This document shows positions 55,956 to 64,000 of a DNA stretch of 64,000 nucleotides, in pieces. The stretch comes from Neobacillus kokaensis (GTDB lineage: Bacteria > Bacillota > Bacilli > Bacillales > Cytobacillaceae). Numbering within the stretch: the stretch's first letter is position 1; every line of letters starts with the position of its first letter. The translations under genes were made by a program, and so were the position numbers. Below the pieces are notes generated by a model that saw nothing but the letters and a program-made list of their open reading frames with translations, searched no databases and was not told the DNA's origin. The DNA is taken from contig NZ_BNDS01000004.1 in NCBI RefSeq assembly GCF_014656545.1, positions 97,245 to 161,244 on the forward strand, read 5' to 3'.

Positions 55956-57245
55956 CTATTTGTCGTACTTACTTGCCCATTCATCTTTTACACGTTTTGT
56001 AATTTCCTTAATCGTGTCATCAACTGATCTTTGCCCAATTAAAGCAAGCTCGCCTTCTTGTTTAAAGATTTGTTCGACAACGATATTTTTTACACCCTGC
56101 AGCATTGGATACTCTGGATATTCTTTTGTTTCTAAGAAATAGTGAAGGTTTTTCGGCTTTTGCGTTCCGTCACCCAGATAAGCTGCTTCTACATCCTTGT
56201 CCATATAACCCGTCAAGTATCCTTCAGAAGCAAGCAGCTCTGCGCCTTCTTTACCCGTCATATATTTTAAGAATTCAAAAGCTTCTTTTGGATGCTTGGT
56301 ATTTTTGTTCATCATGATGGAAACCGGTAATGCCAGCGATGTATTCTTTGTTACACCTTCTGGATGTGGAATCGGAACAACATCCCAATCAAATTTTACT
56401 GTTCCTTCTTTTTCTCCTTGGCGAAGCTGGGCAACATGCCAGTCACCAATAATGTTCATGGCAATATTTCCTTTCTGGAATGCGGCATTATAATGGGCAC
56501 CTGTCGATACCTGTTCAGACCATTTCATAATGGAACCATCTTTTTCAAGGTCAACCCTTAATTGCAAGGCATCCTTAAACGGTGAAAGATCTTTATCGAT
56601 AACGGATGCTCCTTTTTGCACCGCGCTCATATACCAGGTTTGCGGCCATTGTTGTAAGTAAGCGCCGTAAACCTTTTTTTCTCCGTTCCCGCTCGTCATT
56701 TTCTTCGCTAATTCGCGAAATTCATTCCAGGTCATATCATCGCTTGGATAAGGTACACCTTTTTCATCAAACAATGTCTTATTGTAATAGAGCATCCAAT
56801 TTGATTTACGATACGGCAGGCTCAATACTTTGCCATCCGCTTTATAGGTTTCAAACATCGATCCATAGCCTGCAACATCCATTCCGCTGTCTTTTATATA
56901 GTCATCAAGCGGTGCGAGGATCCCAGTGTCAATCATATTGTCCATTTGTCCGGTGAATAAGTCATAGCCATCTCCACCAGAAAGCTGCATCCGAATTTTT
57001 TCATAATATTGCTGCTGCGGAAAGGTTTCAAAAGTAATATCAATATCTGGATGATCCTTTTTAAAATTTTCATAGCCTTTTTTGAATACTTCCTCATCTG
57101 CTGGGAAAACTGCCATTTTTAGACTGACTTTTCCATCCTTACTGTCTTCTGTTGCATTTCCTTTCTCTGTTCCCCCATTCGAACAGCCAACAATCAGTCC
57201 GATGCAGAGAAGAATAACAGCCGCTAAACTAAATCTTCTTTTCAT
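55956..57245 (-). CDS. ABC importer 3 solute-binding lipoprotein (CUT1, family 1)
   Basis: 429 residues. The lipobox LIVGC places the acylated Cys at residue 21. The standard family-1 binding fold is visible with PYRKSNWMLYYNKTLFDEKG, ALPVSIMMNKNTKHPKEAFE and FLKYMTGKEGAELLASEGYL (each 20 residues or fewer), typical of MalE-like proteins. It is the first gene of the GAG operon, so its ligand is probably a chondroitin/hyaluronan oligosaccharide made by the PL8 lyases (inference). The ATG follows AAGGGGAG. A cre-like box lies in the divergent region upstream. Confidence 0.93.
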   Translation of the reverse strand: MKRRFSLAAVILLCIGLIVGCSNGGTEKGNATEDSKDGKVSLKMAVFPADEEVFKKGYENFKKDHPDIDITFETFPQQQYYEKIRMQLSGGDGYDLFTGQMDNMIDTGILAPLDDYIKDSGMDVAGYGSMFETYKADGKVLSLPYRKSNWMLYYNKTLFDEKGVPYPSDDMTWNEFRELAKKMTSGNGEKKVYGAYLQQWPQTWYMSAVQKGASVIDKDLSPFKDALQLRVDLEKDGSIMKWSEQVSTGAHYNAAFQKGNIAMNIIGDWHVAQLRQGEKEGTVKFDWDVVPIPHPEGVTKNTSLALPVSIMMNKNTKHPKEAFEFLKYMTGKEGAELLASEGYLTGYMDKDVEAAYLGDGTQKPKNLHYFLETKEYPEYPMLQGVKNIVVEQIFKQEGELALIGQRSVDDTIKEITKRVKDEWASKYDK

Positions 57246-57291
57246 CCAATATCTCCCCTTTAAATTTGAGAATATTTTGTTATATACTAAG

Positions 57292-57306
57292 TGTAAGTGT
57301 TTTCAT
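57292..57306 (-). promoter_or_regulatory. cre-like box in the divergent region before the GAG operon
   Basis: On the minus strand ATGAAAACACTTACA matches WTGNAANCGNWNNCW at 14 of 15 positions (the central G is A). It lies 47 bp upstream of the lipoprotein ATG in the 115-bp gap shared with the plus-strand kinase gene. Confidence 0.45.
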
Positions 57307-57360
57307 AATCTGCAAAAAGTAGAAAAAAACTTTCCCCCTATTGGACCAGGAGTGACGATC

Positions 57361-58860
57361 ATGATTCTTCTTTGCTTAATTTTTATGGTGTTCCTAATCT
57401 TTATTATCTATAAAAACTTAAGCAGCCGATCAATCTTCTTTTTATGTACCTTAACAATAGGGTGGATATTGGCGTATGTTTCTTTCACCCTCTATCTATC
57501 AAAATTTAACTATTACTTTAATATTGCGAATCAATTTATAGATTTTGGTTCCGGGGCATGGACAAGCCTTGTCCTCCGCAACTTTGATGCGATTACCATT
57601 ATTCGCCTGTTTAATCTGGGGATCATCCTGTTTTACGTATCCTTTTTATGCTTTAGCATTTCATTTGCCAGCAGTCTCAGATATAACCCTAAAATGCGCT
57701 ATGCTTACATTGCACTTGGCATTATGGGAATCATTCAGTTCCTTTTTTATGATCCAAGGGTAAATCTAACCCTGCAGGATTTCGCTTTGGAGGCAGAAGT
57801 TCAACAGCTTTACCAGCAATTTAGTTTAGCAGGGGATGTTTTTTTTCAGGTGATCAATTACACCTATATCCTCTCCAGCTTTATATTGTTTCTTTATTAT
57901 TACGTACGGTACTATCAGCTAAGATCCATTCGTGATCACACGCTTTATACACTTATTTGCTTAATCCCATTAACTTTTGTACACTTATTTATTTTTTCCT
58001 GGGCACCATCCAATTTAGTACGAACCACTTTCAGTAAAAGCTTTATCAATTATGTTCAGCCGCCGATGAACTCTTTTTTGGTGGAATATCGCTTCTTTCC
58101 AATCATTGCTCTAATGGCGATTGCCATCATGATTTACAATGTATATAAATACAAATCAAATGAAGCTCGTTATTCCAATATTGATATTATGACCAAAAAG
58201 AAAATCGATACGGCATCACTTGGAATTCGTGCTTTTACCCATGCTATCAAAAACCATCTGCTAGCCATCCGTTCGGAAGCCGAATATTTACAAGAGAAAT
58301 TTGCTGATGATGAAGATGCGCTATACAGTTTAAAGCTGATCACTGATTCATGTGAACAGTCTTTTCAAAGCATTAACCAAGCGAATGAAAAGCTTAGACA
58401 AATTACCTTAAACATGAAGGCTGCTCCTTTACAGAATCCAATCGAAAGAGTAATTGAGCGGTTTCATTCCAGCAATGTAACCATTCAACTCGAAAAATCC
58501 CCGGTAAATGTAGTGGTTTATATCGATGAGGAGCAAATTGCTGAAGTACTCTATAATATTATGAAAAACTCAGTCGAGGCGATGGCACCAGCTGGAGGAA
58601 GGATCGGGGTGGCTATCCATCGAGTGGAACAGTGGGGAACAGTGACAATAAAGGATAATGGACCTGGCATAGATGCTGAAAACATGGATGAAATTTTCAC
58701 TCCATTTTTCTCCACAAAACCCAGTATTACCAATTGGGGAATTGGACTATCATTCTGTCATAAAGTTGTTACCGCCCACAACGGTAAAATTGAAGTGACA
58801 AGTGAATTAGGCAAATTCACTCAATTTACGATTCTGTTACCGCTTGTAAAAAGGGTATAA
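57361..58860 (+). CDS. Seven-helix membrane histidine kinase
   Basis: 499 residues from the ATG at 57361, which has AGGAG 10 bp ahead. The frame is open further upstream to 57082, but that part would run antisense through the lipoprotein gene. Seven hydrophobic helices fill about residues 1-270, with no large extracellular domain. The kinase core follows: H-box FTHAIKNHLLAI (about residue 293), N-box NIMKNSVEAM, DNGPGID, FTPFFSTK and NWGIGLSF. It is partnered by the NarL-type regulator encoded 39 bp downstream. It is divergent from the GAG operon, which it probably controls. The sensed signal is unknown. Confidence 0.9.
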   Translation: MILLCLIFMVFLIFIIYKNLSSRSIFFLCTLTIGWILAYVSFTLYLSKFNYYFNIANQFIDFGSGAWTSLVLRNFDAITIIRLFNLGIILFYVSFLCFSISFASSLRYNPKMRYAYIALGIMGIIQFLFYDPRVNLTLQDFALEAEVQQLYQQFSLAGDVFFQVINYTYILSSFILFLYYYVRYYQLRSIRDHTLYTLICLIPLTFVHLFIFSWAPSNLVRTTFSKSFINYVQPPMNSFLVEYRFFPIIALMAIAIMIYNVYKYKSNEARYSNIDIMTKKKIDTASLGIRAFTHAIKNHLLAIRSEAEYLQEKFADDEDALYSLKLITDSCEQSFQSINQANEKLRQITLNMKAAPLQNPIERVIERFHSSNVTIQLEKSPVNVVVYIDEEQIAEVLYNIMKNSVEAMAPAGGRIGVAIHRVEQWGTVTIKDNGPGIDAENMDEIFTPFFSTKPSITNWGIGLSFCHKVVTAHNGKIEVTSELGKFTQFTILLPLVKRV

Positions 58861-58899
58861 AAATTACCCCCTTTTTTTATATCGAAAGGAGTGAGCCAT

Positions 58900-59595
58900 T
58901 TGGAAATGATACAAATTTTAATTGCGGATGACATGGAGGCTCATCGCCGTCGTCTAGATCGAATCATTAGTAGTGACAAAAACCTTTTGTTAGCAGCATC
59001 CGCCAAAAGCGGATATGAGGCCGTTGCCTTCGCTGCCATTAAAAAGCCAGACATTGTCTTGATGGATATTGAAATGGAGAGTCCAATGGCGGGAATAAAA
59101 GCGGCATCAGAGATTCATAAGATACTGCCGGAGACAAAAATCATTATGCTGACAGTCCATCAAGATAACAATATTGTATTTGCCGCTTTTCAAACAGGAA
59201 TTGTGGATTATTTAATGAAATCTGCAGCGAAGGAGGAAATCCTGGAGGCAATCTATTCTGCCGCAAATAACCAATCGCCGATTCGCCCGATTATCGCGGA
59301 AAAGATTAGGCTTGAATTTGCTAGAATCAAAAAATCAGAGGATCATCTGACCCAATTTTTTAAAATCATAGCCAGTCTAACACCTTCCGAGCTCGAAGTT
59401 CTTAAACTCTTATGCAGCGGGTTAAAACGAAAGGATATTGCTGAGACACGTACAGTTGAAATCGAAACCATTAAAAAGCAAATCAGCAGCTTATTAAAGA
59501 AATTCGACAAGAACAGTACAAAGGAAATAATCCAAGAAGTAAATGAACTCAAACTATTTGATATTCTAAAAGAGATAAACGGAAAAATAGGGTGA
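58900..59595 (+). CDS. NarL/FixJ-type response regulator
   Basis: 231 residues from the TTG at 58900, which is 8 bp after AAAGGAG; GTG 58891 overlaps that site and ATG 58906 is far from it. The receiver domain has ADDMEAHRRR, the phospho-acceptor Asp in DIVLMDIEME (about residue 54), LTVHQ and LMKSAAKEE (Lys). The C-terminal LuxR-type HTH is LTPSELEVLKLLCSG plus a recognition helix in VEIETIKKQISSLLKKF. It is cotranscribed with the seven-helix kinase and probably activates the divergent GAG operon and/or the convergent lyase gene. Confidence 0.9.
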   Translation: MEMIQILIADDMEAHRRRLDRIISSDKNLLLAASAKSGYEAVAFAAIKKPDIVLMDIEMESPMAGIKAASEIHKILPETKIIMLTVHQDNNIVFAAFQTGIVDYLMKSAAKEEILEAIYSAANNQSPIRPIIAEKIRLEFARIKKSEDHLTQFFKIIASLTPSELEVLKLLCSGLKRKDIAETRTVEIETIKKQISSLLKKFDKNSTKEIIQEVNELKLFDILKEINGKIG

Positions 59596-59626
59596 CGCCC
59601 ATAAAGGCTTTGTCACCCTATTTTCC
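59581..59626 (+). terminator. Bidirectional terminator between regulator and lyase genes
   Basis: GGAAAAATAGGGTGAC (59581-59596) pairs with GTCACCCTATTTTCC (59612-59626) with one unpaired A. An inner GCC/GGC stem is possible. The left arm includes the regulator's TGA stop. It serves convergent genes. Confidence 0.85.
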
Positions 59627-59631
59627 GTTTA

Positions 59632-62600
59632 TTATTTAGGCTGCAGGACAATTTCCATTGGCTCAGCGTCCTTACAATCGAACTCTAAGACGGTACGCCC
59701 ACTCTCAGATGAAAGGATTCTAATCCGGTCATCTGCTGAAGCTAACTTCCACTCTCCTTCAATCGTTACCTTCATCGGCCGCATAATGCTTTCTGAGTGG
59801 CGCCAAGACCTTGAATAAATACTTACCTCTTTTTGCACACCATTCTCATCATATTGATCCTCCTCAGTTCCCTCATATAAGCGGAGGTCCGAATCAACAG
59901 CACTTAGTATTAGTTTATCCCCATTGGTACGTGTCATGACCATTGACGGGGTATCTACCGCCTTCACTACACCTTGATTAACCGCATTATTTGCTTCAAA
60001 TAAGGCGTATCCTGTAATTCCCGTAGCACGGTCATAGACAATATGAGCCGTACGATCCTGTTGTAAAACCTTATATGGAACTGTGTTAAGATCGTTCATC
60101 GATGCGGCAAATGCCTTCATTCTTTCATCATCGGTATTTACCAATACGGCATATTGATATGTTCCATCCTTAGGAGCCATACCGTGGTCAATCCATGCCG
60201 TTGAAAACTCCCCTAATGTATCTGATCCGTCTTTCTGGCTTTTTGACATTTGTTCTGAGCGAGATAACCCAATCGTTTGGCCAGCAGGAAGATAGTACCC
60301 ATTTCCTTTATTATCCACAAGCCAAGTATTTTCTGTAAGTTTTTGCTGTTCTTTATACGGGAACACAGTAATTTCCCCTTTAGAAGACGTCCAAACAGGC
60401 TCCGTTACCGATTTCATAAAGTTTTGAAATAGCGTTGTTTCAGTAGGATATTCACTATTCTCATTCTCGATATTGGAACCGAGAGCGACAATACGGTTAT
60501 CAAAGAAAAAATATGATTTTCTTGCACGGTGGGTGCCATCATATTTCGGGTGCTCATGAAGCTTCATGGCAAACATTCCGTTTTGCCCCTGAAGGCTCAG
60601 ACTTCCTGAATAGGTTTCATCTGACAACAGCATTTCTTCAAACCCGCTGAAACGGTCAACATTACGAACATCAGAACGAAGTTTATCAAATGGCAGATGA
60701 ATAGTAGTAGTTCCCGGCCAGCGGTTCCAATCCCATCCATCGTGGTTATATCCGCTGTCTTGATTATTATAAGCACTCATTATTTGCATTTGGCCATATG
60801 ACATATAGCGGCCATACAGGTTTGCATCCCGATAGGTTTCATTCCCCCATAAATAGCGGCTGTATCCTTTAACTCCTATCAGCCATTGATCTCTCCTGTG
60901 CAATCCAAGATTTGCATAGTTCATCGACCAAAACCCATTCGGATCCATCTCGGCTTCAATTCCTAACTGTTTAAACTGCCGTGCAGCTGCATCGTCTTTA
61001 TCAATGAGCCTTAAATAGGCTGCTGCCACATCATGGTCAACCGATTCCTTTCCATCCGGGGAACCAGCTAGAGCCATATAACGGAACGGCGGCAATGCTA
61101 ATGCACCCTTTCCATCGGGATGACGCCCGGCAACACTGATTAGCCATTGCGTTTTATTAGAATAAAGGCGCATCGCCAACAATGCTTTTTTCAATGTCTC
61201 GTGGGCATCTTTCGTAACGTGATATGGAGTGTTTGCTAAAACATATACGATTGGTGTTACTCCTTTAAAAGCATCATTTGCATATGCAGGATAATGATTG
61301 TCATGGTGATAGGCTGATCCGTCCTTCTTAAATGCAGGATCTAAGCCATTTGCCGGAAGAAGTCCTTTTGAAAGCCAAGAGGAGAAGCATTCCATATCTC
61401 TTATTTTCTCTTTAGAATCCTCTTGTACAAGAATACTAGCAAGCATTCCATTTAAAGTGGTATTTAAAATATCGATATTGGCAACCACGTCTTGTTTTGG
61501 CGTATACATTTTTCCAGCACCGCTTAACCAGAACAGCGCCTTCTGAGTCCGCTCCAATAAGCCAGCATCTTTCAGGACATCTCGCATCAGGAAGGCAGAT
61601 GAATAAAATCCGCGGATATTATAGCCTAAATGATGCAGCGTTCCTTGCGAGCTGCCATCAGCCCACCCTTGATCTGCCAAATGGTCAGTTAGATTTATAT
61701 ACATGGACTTTAATTCATTTTTAATAGCAGGGTTGTCTGTCGATAAGTACGTATTGGCAACTAAATCCATAAAATCAGTGAAAGCTCGAAGGTCTGCAGT
61801 TTTGCTTAACTCTTTAAAGGAAGCTTTTAACGGAGCTGGAACCTGATCAAAGTGTGGCATATACAATGAAGCCCCACGAATCCCATCTTGATCACGATTA
61901 ATCCCAAACGATTGGTAGCTGCTGCGAATATTATCGAGCAAAGCATCCGTTACTTTTTGCTTTTTAAAAACTAATTCTGTAAATTTCGTCTCAATACTGC
62001 GGATTCCAGCAAGAGAAGCTTCGGTTACCTCTGTTAAGGCTTCTGGAGGTGTTAGTCTGGAAAAATGTAAGAGGCCAAGCCAATGAGAGTTTGCCGCTTC
62101 TATTACATCCGGATTGACAAATGGCAACTGTCGATCTGGTGTATGATGACGCGGGTCAATAGGGGTGGAAAGCATCATGGAGTCAAAATATAATGTCCCT
62201 GCATTATCCTTTGGAGCAACTATCGTCATTCGATTCATATCCGGATGCGGCGTACCTTCCATGTCTCGCTCGAATGATACCCATGCAGTTCTCCATCCAC
62301 TAAAATTTAGATTCATCTTAAACCAGCTATCCACTTTATTACCTCTGCCAAATTGAAAGGTAGCTGTATCGTCGACGGGTTTTTCATTATATACCCAAAC
62401 GACAAAGGTTCGAATGGATTGGTCCTGGTTATTAGGAACAAAGGGTTTAAACCTAATCTTCTCCTTTACCATGAGTTTCGATCCATTGGTATAATCCCAT
62501 TTAAGCGATTGCCGGCCATCCTTAAAATGCCGACCAGCTGTTTCCACAGTGCCGCCATTTTCAGCCACAAAAGTTTTAGGCACTCCATTTTCAAACAGAA

Positions 62601-62850
62601 AAAGTGGAATCCCCAGATTTTGTGCTTCTTTTTCAAGCTCTAAGGCACGAGCTGCAGTATTCTGCTCATCAAGGACCACACTTGTCCACGTTTCTGCAGC
62701 AAATGCAGCCGGGGGTACTGCTAGCAGCGGTACAGTCAAGGCAGCTGTTAGTGTTAAAGCAATCAATCGGTTTCCGTAATCTTGGGACCTTTTTGCTGGA
62801 TAGGACTGCCTTCTGGTATAGTCTTGCTGCTGGTCTTTTAAGTTTTTCAT
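59632..62850 (-). CDS. Secreted chondroitin-sulfate-ABC-lyase-like PL8 enzyme
   Basis: 1072 residues from the ATG at 62850, which follows GAAGGGG; the frame is open to 62889. The signal peptide lies at about residues 28-53 (LTAALTVPLLAVPPAAFA), after a long charged n-region. The N-terminal lyase domain includes FWVYNEKP-like VVWVYNEKPVDD. The catalytic domain keeps the four residues of Proteus chondroitinase ABC I: His in AYHHDNHYPAY (about 512) and its Tyr, Arg in VAGRHPDGKG (about 575) and Glu in WGNETYRDANLYGRY (about 669). GWDWNRWPGTTTIHLP and STAWIDHGMAPKDGTYQYAV are also shared. It depolymerises chondroitin/dermatan sulfate outside the cell. A monocistronic gene with a perfect cre box in its leader. 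Confidence 0.94.
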   Translation of the reverse strand: MKNLKDQQQDYTRRQSYPAKRSQDYGNRLIALTLTAALTVPLLAVPPAAFAAETWTSVVLDEQNTAARALELEKEAQNLGIPLFLFENGVPKTFVAENGGTVETAGRHFKDGRQSLKWDYTNGSKLMVKEKIRFKPFVPNNQDQSIRTFVVWVYNEKPVDDTATFQFGRGNKVDSWFKMNLNFSGWRTAWVSFERDMEGTPHPDMNRMTIVAPKDNAGTLYFDSMMLSTPIDPRHHTPDRQLPFVNPDVIEAANSHWLGLLHFSRLTPPEALTEVTEASLAGIRSIETKFTELVFKKQKVTDALLDNIRSSYQSFGINRDQDGIRGASLYMPHFDQVPAPLKASFKELSKTADLRAFTDFMDLVANTYLSTDNPAIKNELKSMYINLTDHLADQGWADGSSQGTLHHLGYNIRGFYSSAFLMRDVLKDAGLLERTQKALFWLSGAGKMYTPKQDVVANIDILNTTLNGMLASILVQEDSKEKIRDMECFSSWLSKGLLPANGLDPAFKKDGSAYHHDNHYPAYANDAFKGVTPIVYVLANTPYHVTKDAHETLKKALLAMRLYSNKTQWLISVAGRHPDGKGALALPPFRYMALAGSPDGKESVDHDVAAAYLRLIDKDDAAARQFKQLGIEAEMDPNGFWSMNYANLGLHRRDQWLIGVKGYSRYLWGNETYRDANLYGRYMSYGQMQIMSAYNNQDSGYNHDGWDWNRWPGTTTIHLPFDKLRSDVRNVDRFSGFEEMLLSDETYSGSLSLQGQNGMFAMKLHEHPKYDGTHRARKSYFFFDNRIVALGSNIENENSEYPTETTLFQNFMKSVTEPVWTSSKGEITVFPYKEQQKLTENTWLVDNKGNGYYLPAGQTIGLSRSEQMSKSQKDGSDTLGEFSTAWIDHGMAPKDGTYQYAVLVNTDDERMKAFAASMNDLNTVPYKVLQQDRTAHIVYDRATGITGYALFEANNAVNQGVVKAVDTPSMVMTRTNGDKLILSAVDSDLRLYEGTEEDQYDENGVQKEVSIYSRSWRHSESIMRPMKVTIEGEWKLASADDRIRILSSESGRTVLEFDCKDAEPMEIVLQPK

Positions 62851-62884
62851 TTTTCCATCCCCTTCTTTAATTAAAAAGTTTGAT

Positions 62885-62899
62885 AGCAAACGCTTTCAA
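62885..62899 (-). promoter_or_regulatory. Consensus cre box before the ABC-type lyase gene
   Basis: On the minus strand TTGAAAGCGTTTGCT matches WTGNAANCGNWNNCW at all 15 positions. It lies 34 bp before the ATG, in the leader or near the transcription start. Indicates CcpA repression of the secreted lyase. Confidence 0.78.
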
Positions 62900-62996
62900 T
62901 AATTAATTTTAAGTAATAAACGGGAGAAGGTAAGTGTAAAACTTTATACCCCTATTTAGCAGAGCTGACCTGTAAGTATAGATTCGTCTAAAACAC

Positions 62997-63032
62997 AAAA
63001 AAGACGCAGCAACAATGATTGCCCGTCTTTTT
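62997..63032 (-). terminator. Terminator after galE
   Basis: AAAAAAGACG (62997-63006) and CGTCTTTTT (63024-63032) are the outer arms; TTGC/GCAA pairs inside. On the minus strand a T run ends the structure. It is 34 bp past the galE stop. Confidence 0.8.
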
Positions 63033-63066
63033 CATTACATAATCTTTTTATAATTTAGCAAAAGAA

Positions 63067-64000
63067 TTAATATCCCTCCGGATTATTCTTCTGCCATTTC
63101 CAAGAATCGCGGCACATCTCTTCGATTCCGCGTTCTGCGGTCCAGCGCAGCTCGTTTTTTGCTTTAGATGGATCTGCAAAACAGACTGCAACATCCCCCG
63201 GTCTTCTGTCCACAATTTTATGAGGAATTGTCACTCCGGAAGCTTTTTCAAATGCAGACACGATTTGCAATACACTATAGCCGGTTCCAGTCCCAAGATT
63301 GTAGGCCTCCACACCGTTTGCGGAGATGATTTTTTCTAGTGCCTTCAAATGCCCATTTGCCAAATCGACAACATGGATATAGTCTCTGACACCAGTTCCG
63401 TCAATAGTTGGGTAATCATTGCCGAATACTTGCAGCTGCTCGAGTTTCCCTACAGCCACCTGAGTAATAAACGGCATAAGATTGTTTGGAATCCCGTTTG
63501 GATCTTCTCCTATCCGCCCGCTTTCATGCGCGCCAATTGGATTAAAATAACGAAGTAAAGCGATGCTCCAGTCATTGTCAGCAACATATAAGTCCCGCAA
63601 GATTTCCTCAATCATCAGCTTCGTCCGCCCATAAGGATTCGTGGCGCTAAGCGGAAAATCCTCAGAAATTGGCACCCGCTCAGGCATCCCATATACGGTA
63701 GCAGAAGAACTGAACACCAGCTTCTTAACTTCGTACTTTTTCATAATTTCACAAAGGATCAATGTACCGGTAATATTATTATGATAATAATGAAGCGGAA
63801 TGGAAACGGACTCCCCCACTGCCTTTAAACCAGCAAAGTGAATAACGGCTTCAATGGTATTTTGTGCAAATACCTCGTCAAGGCCTTCACGGTCTAGAAG
63901 ATCTACCTCATAGAAACGTACTTCCTTGCCGGTAATTTCTTTAACCCTTGACAGCGATTCTGGCTTGCTATTTGAGAAATTATCAACAACAATGATGTCA
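63067..64000 (-). CDS. galE: UDP-glucose 4-epimerase (partial, 5' end outside the window)
   Basis: About 311 residues are visible; the frame runs off the right edge, with roughly 20-25 N-terminal residues missing, including the GxxGxxG. Visible parts are [24 protein letters not shown], the catalytic SSSATVYG Ser and NPYGRTK Tyr/Lys, then [10 protein letters not shown] and [17 protein letters not shown]. It interconverts UDP-glucose and UDP-galactose (some members also the N-acetyl forms) in the cytoplasm. It allows galactose released by GH2 and GH35 to enter glycolysis, or serves cell-surface synthesis. The ATG at 63819 is internal, not the start. It is separated by a terminator from the lyase gene, so it may not belong to the island. 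Confidence 0.93.
   Translation of the reverse strand, partial: DIIVVDNFSNSKPESLSRVKEITGKEVRFYEVDLLDREGLDEVFAQNTIEAVIHFAGLKAVGESVSIPLHYYHNNITGTLILCEIMKKYEVKKLVFSSSATVYGMPERVPISEDFPLSATNPYGRTKLMIEEILRDLYVADNDWSIALLRYFNPIGAHESGRIGEDPNGIPNNLMPFITQVAVGKLEQLQVFGNDYPTIDGTGVRDYIHVVDLANGHLKALEKIISANGVEAYNLGTGTGYSVLQIVSAFEKASGVTIPHKIVDRRPGDVAVCFADPSKAKNELRWTAERGIEEMCRDSWKWQKNNPEGY

Noticed and set aside
57082..57360. N-terminal extension of the seven-helix kinase
   Set aside because: The frame is open, but this part runs antisense through the importer 3 lipoprotein gene and the shared promoter region. A clear AGGAG precedes the ATG at 57361.
63067..63819. galE starting at the ATG at 63819
   Set aside because: The upstream frame to the window edge encodes conserved GalE sequence ([11 protein letters not shown] and IHFAGLKAV), so the gene is simply cut by the edge.

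Overview
The window looks like chromosomal DNA of a low-GC, endospore-former-type Firmicute, most likely Bacillaceae (Bacillus sensu lato, Neobacillus or a relative). The reasons are strong AGGAGG-type ribosome sites, frequent TTG starts, CcpA-type cre boxes, LplA/LplB/LplC-type ABC importers without their own ATPase, YesL/YesM/YesN-type proteins and A-tract/T-tract bidirectional terminators. No phage, IS, plasmid, rRNA or tRNA feature was seen. Almost the whole 64 kb is one catabolic island for sulfated, fucosylated and probably sialylated animal-type glycans, including glycosaminoglycans. The genus is an inference.

Layout, left to right (nearly everything on the minus strand). 1-337: a 52-bp tandem repeat with a 156-bp higher-order pattern. 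354-9566: importer 1 (two permeases and a lipoprotein), then cytoplasmic GH2 beta-galactosidase and GH95 fucosidase. 9783-12080: a membrane-bound one-component AraC regulator. 12219-15416: GH35 beta-galactosidase and sulfatase 1, driven by a good promoter covered by a LacI-type operator. 15609-16640 (+): the LacI-family regulator. 16675-23487: an L-fucose operon containing a lactonase with an apparent ATT start codon, a split UxaA-type dehydratase, two SDR dehydrogenases, an FAH-family hydrolase, a small unknown protein, an RbsD-type mutarotase and a GH29 fucosidase. 23760-31488: importer 2 with a GH33 sialidase flanked by two paralogous SGNH esterases and a YesL-like protein. 31643-35977: a YesM/YesN-type two-component system whose kinase has two sensor modules in series. 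36186-41375: sulfatase 2, a GH123/DUF4091 enzyme and sulfatase 3. 41542-57245: a glycosaminoglycan operon with importer 3, a secreted PL8 lyase, sulfatase 4, GH88 unsaturated glucuronyl hydrolase, a YesL-like protein, an orphan mannose-family EIIA, a cytoplasmic heparinase II/III-like protein, and kdgA-kdgK-kduI-kduD. 57361-59595 (+): a seven-helix histidine kinase and a NarL-type regulator. 59632-62850: a secreted chondroitin-ABC-lyase-like PL8 enzyme. 63067-64000: a partial galE.

How the parts fit together (inference from the families): the two secreted PL8 lyases cut chondroitin or hyaluronan chains outside the cell. Oligosaccharides enter through lipoprotein-dependent ABC importers, which probably share an ATPase encoded elsewhere. 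Sulfatases, fucosidases, galactosidases, sialidase, GH123, GH88 and esterases, none with a signal peptide, then trim them in the cytoplasm. Unsaturated uronate flows through KduI, KduD, KdgK and KdgA to pyruvate and glyceraldehyde 3-phosphate. L-fucose flows through a nonphosphorylating route to pyruvate and lactate. GalNAc, sialic acid and sulfatase-maturation functions must lie outside the window. Each importer sits near a different class of signalling system, and cre boxes point to catabolite repression.
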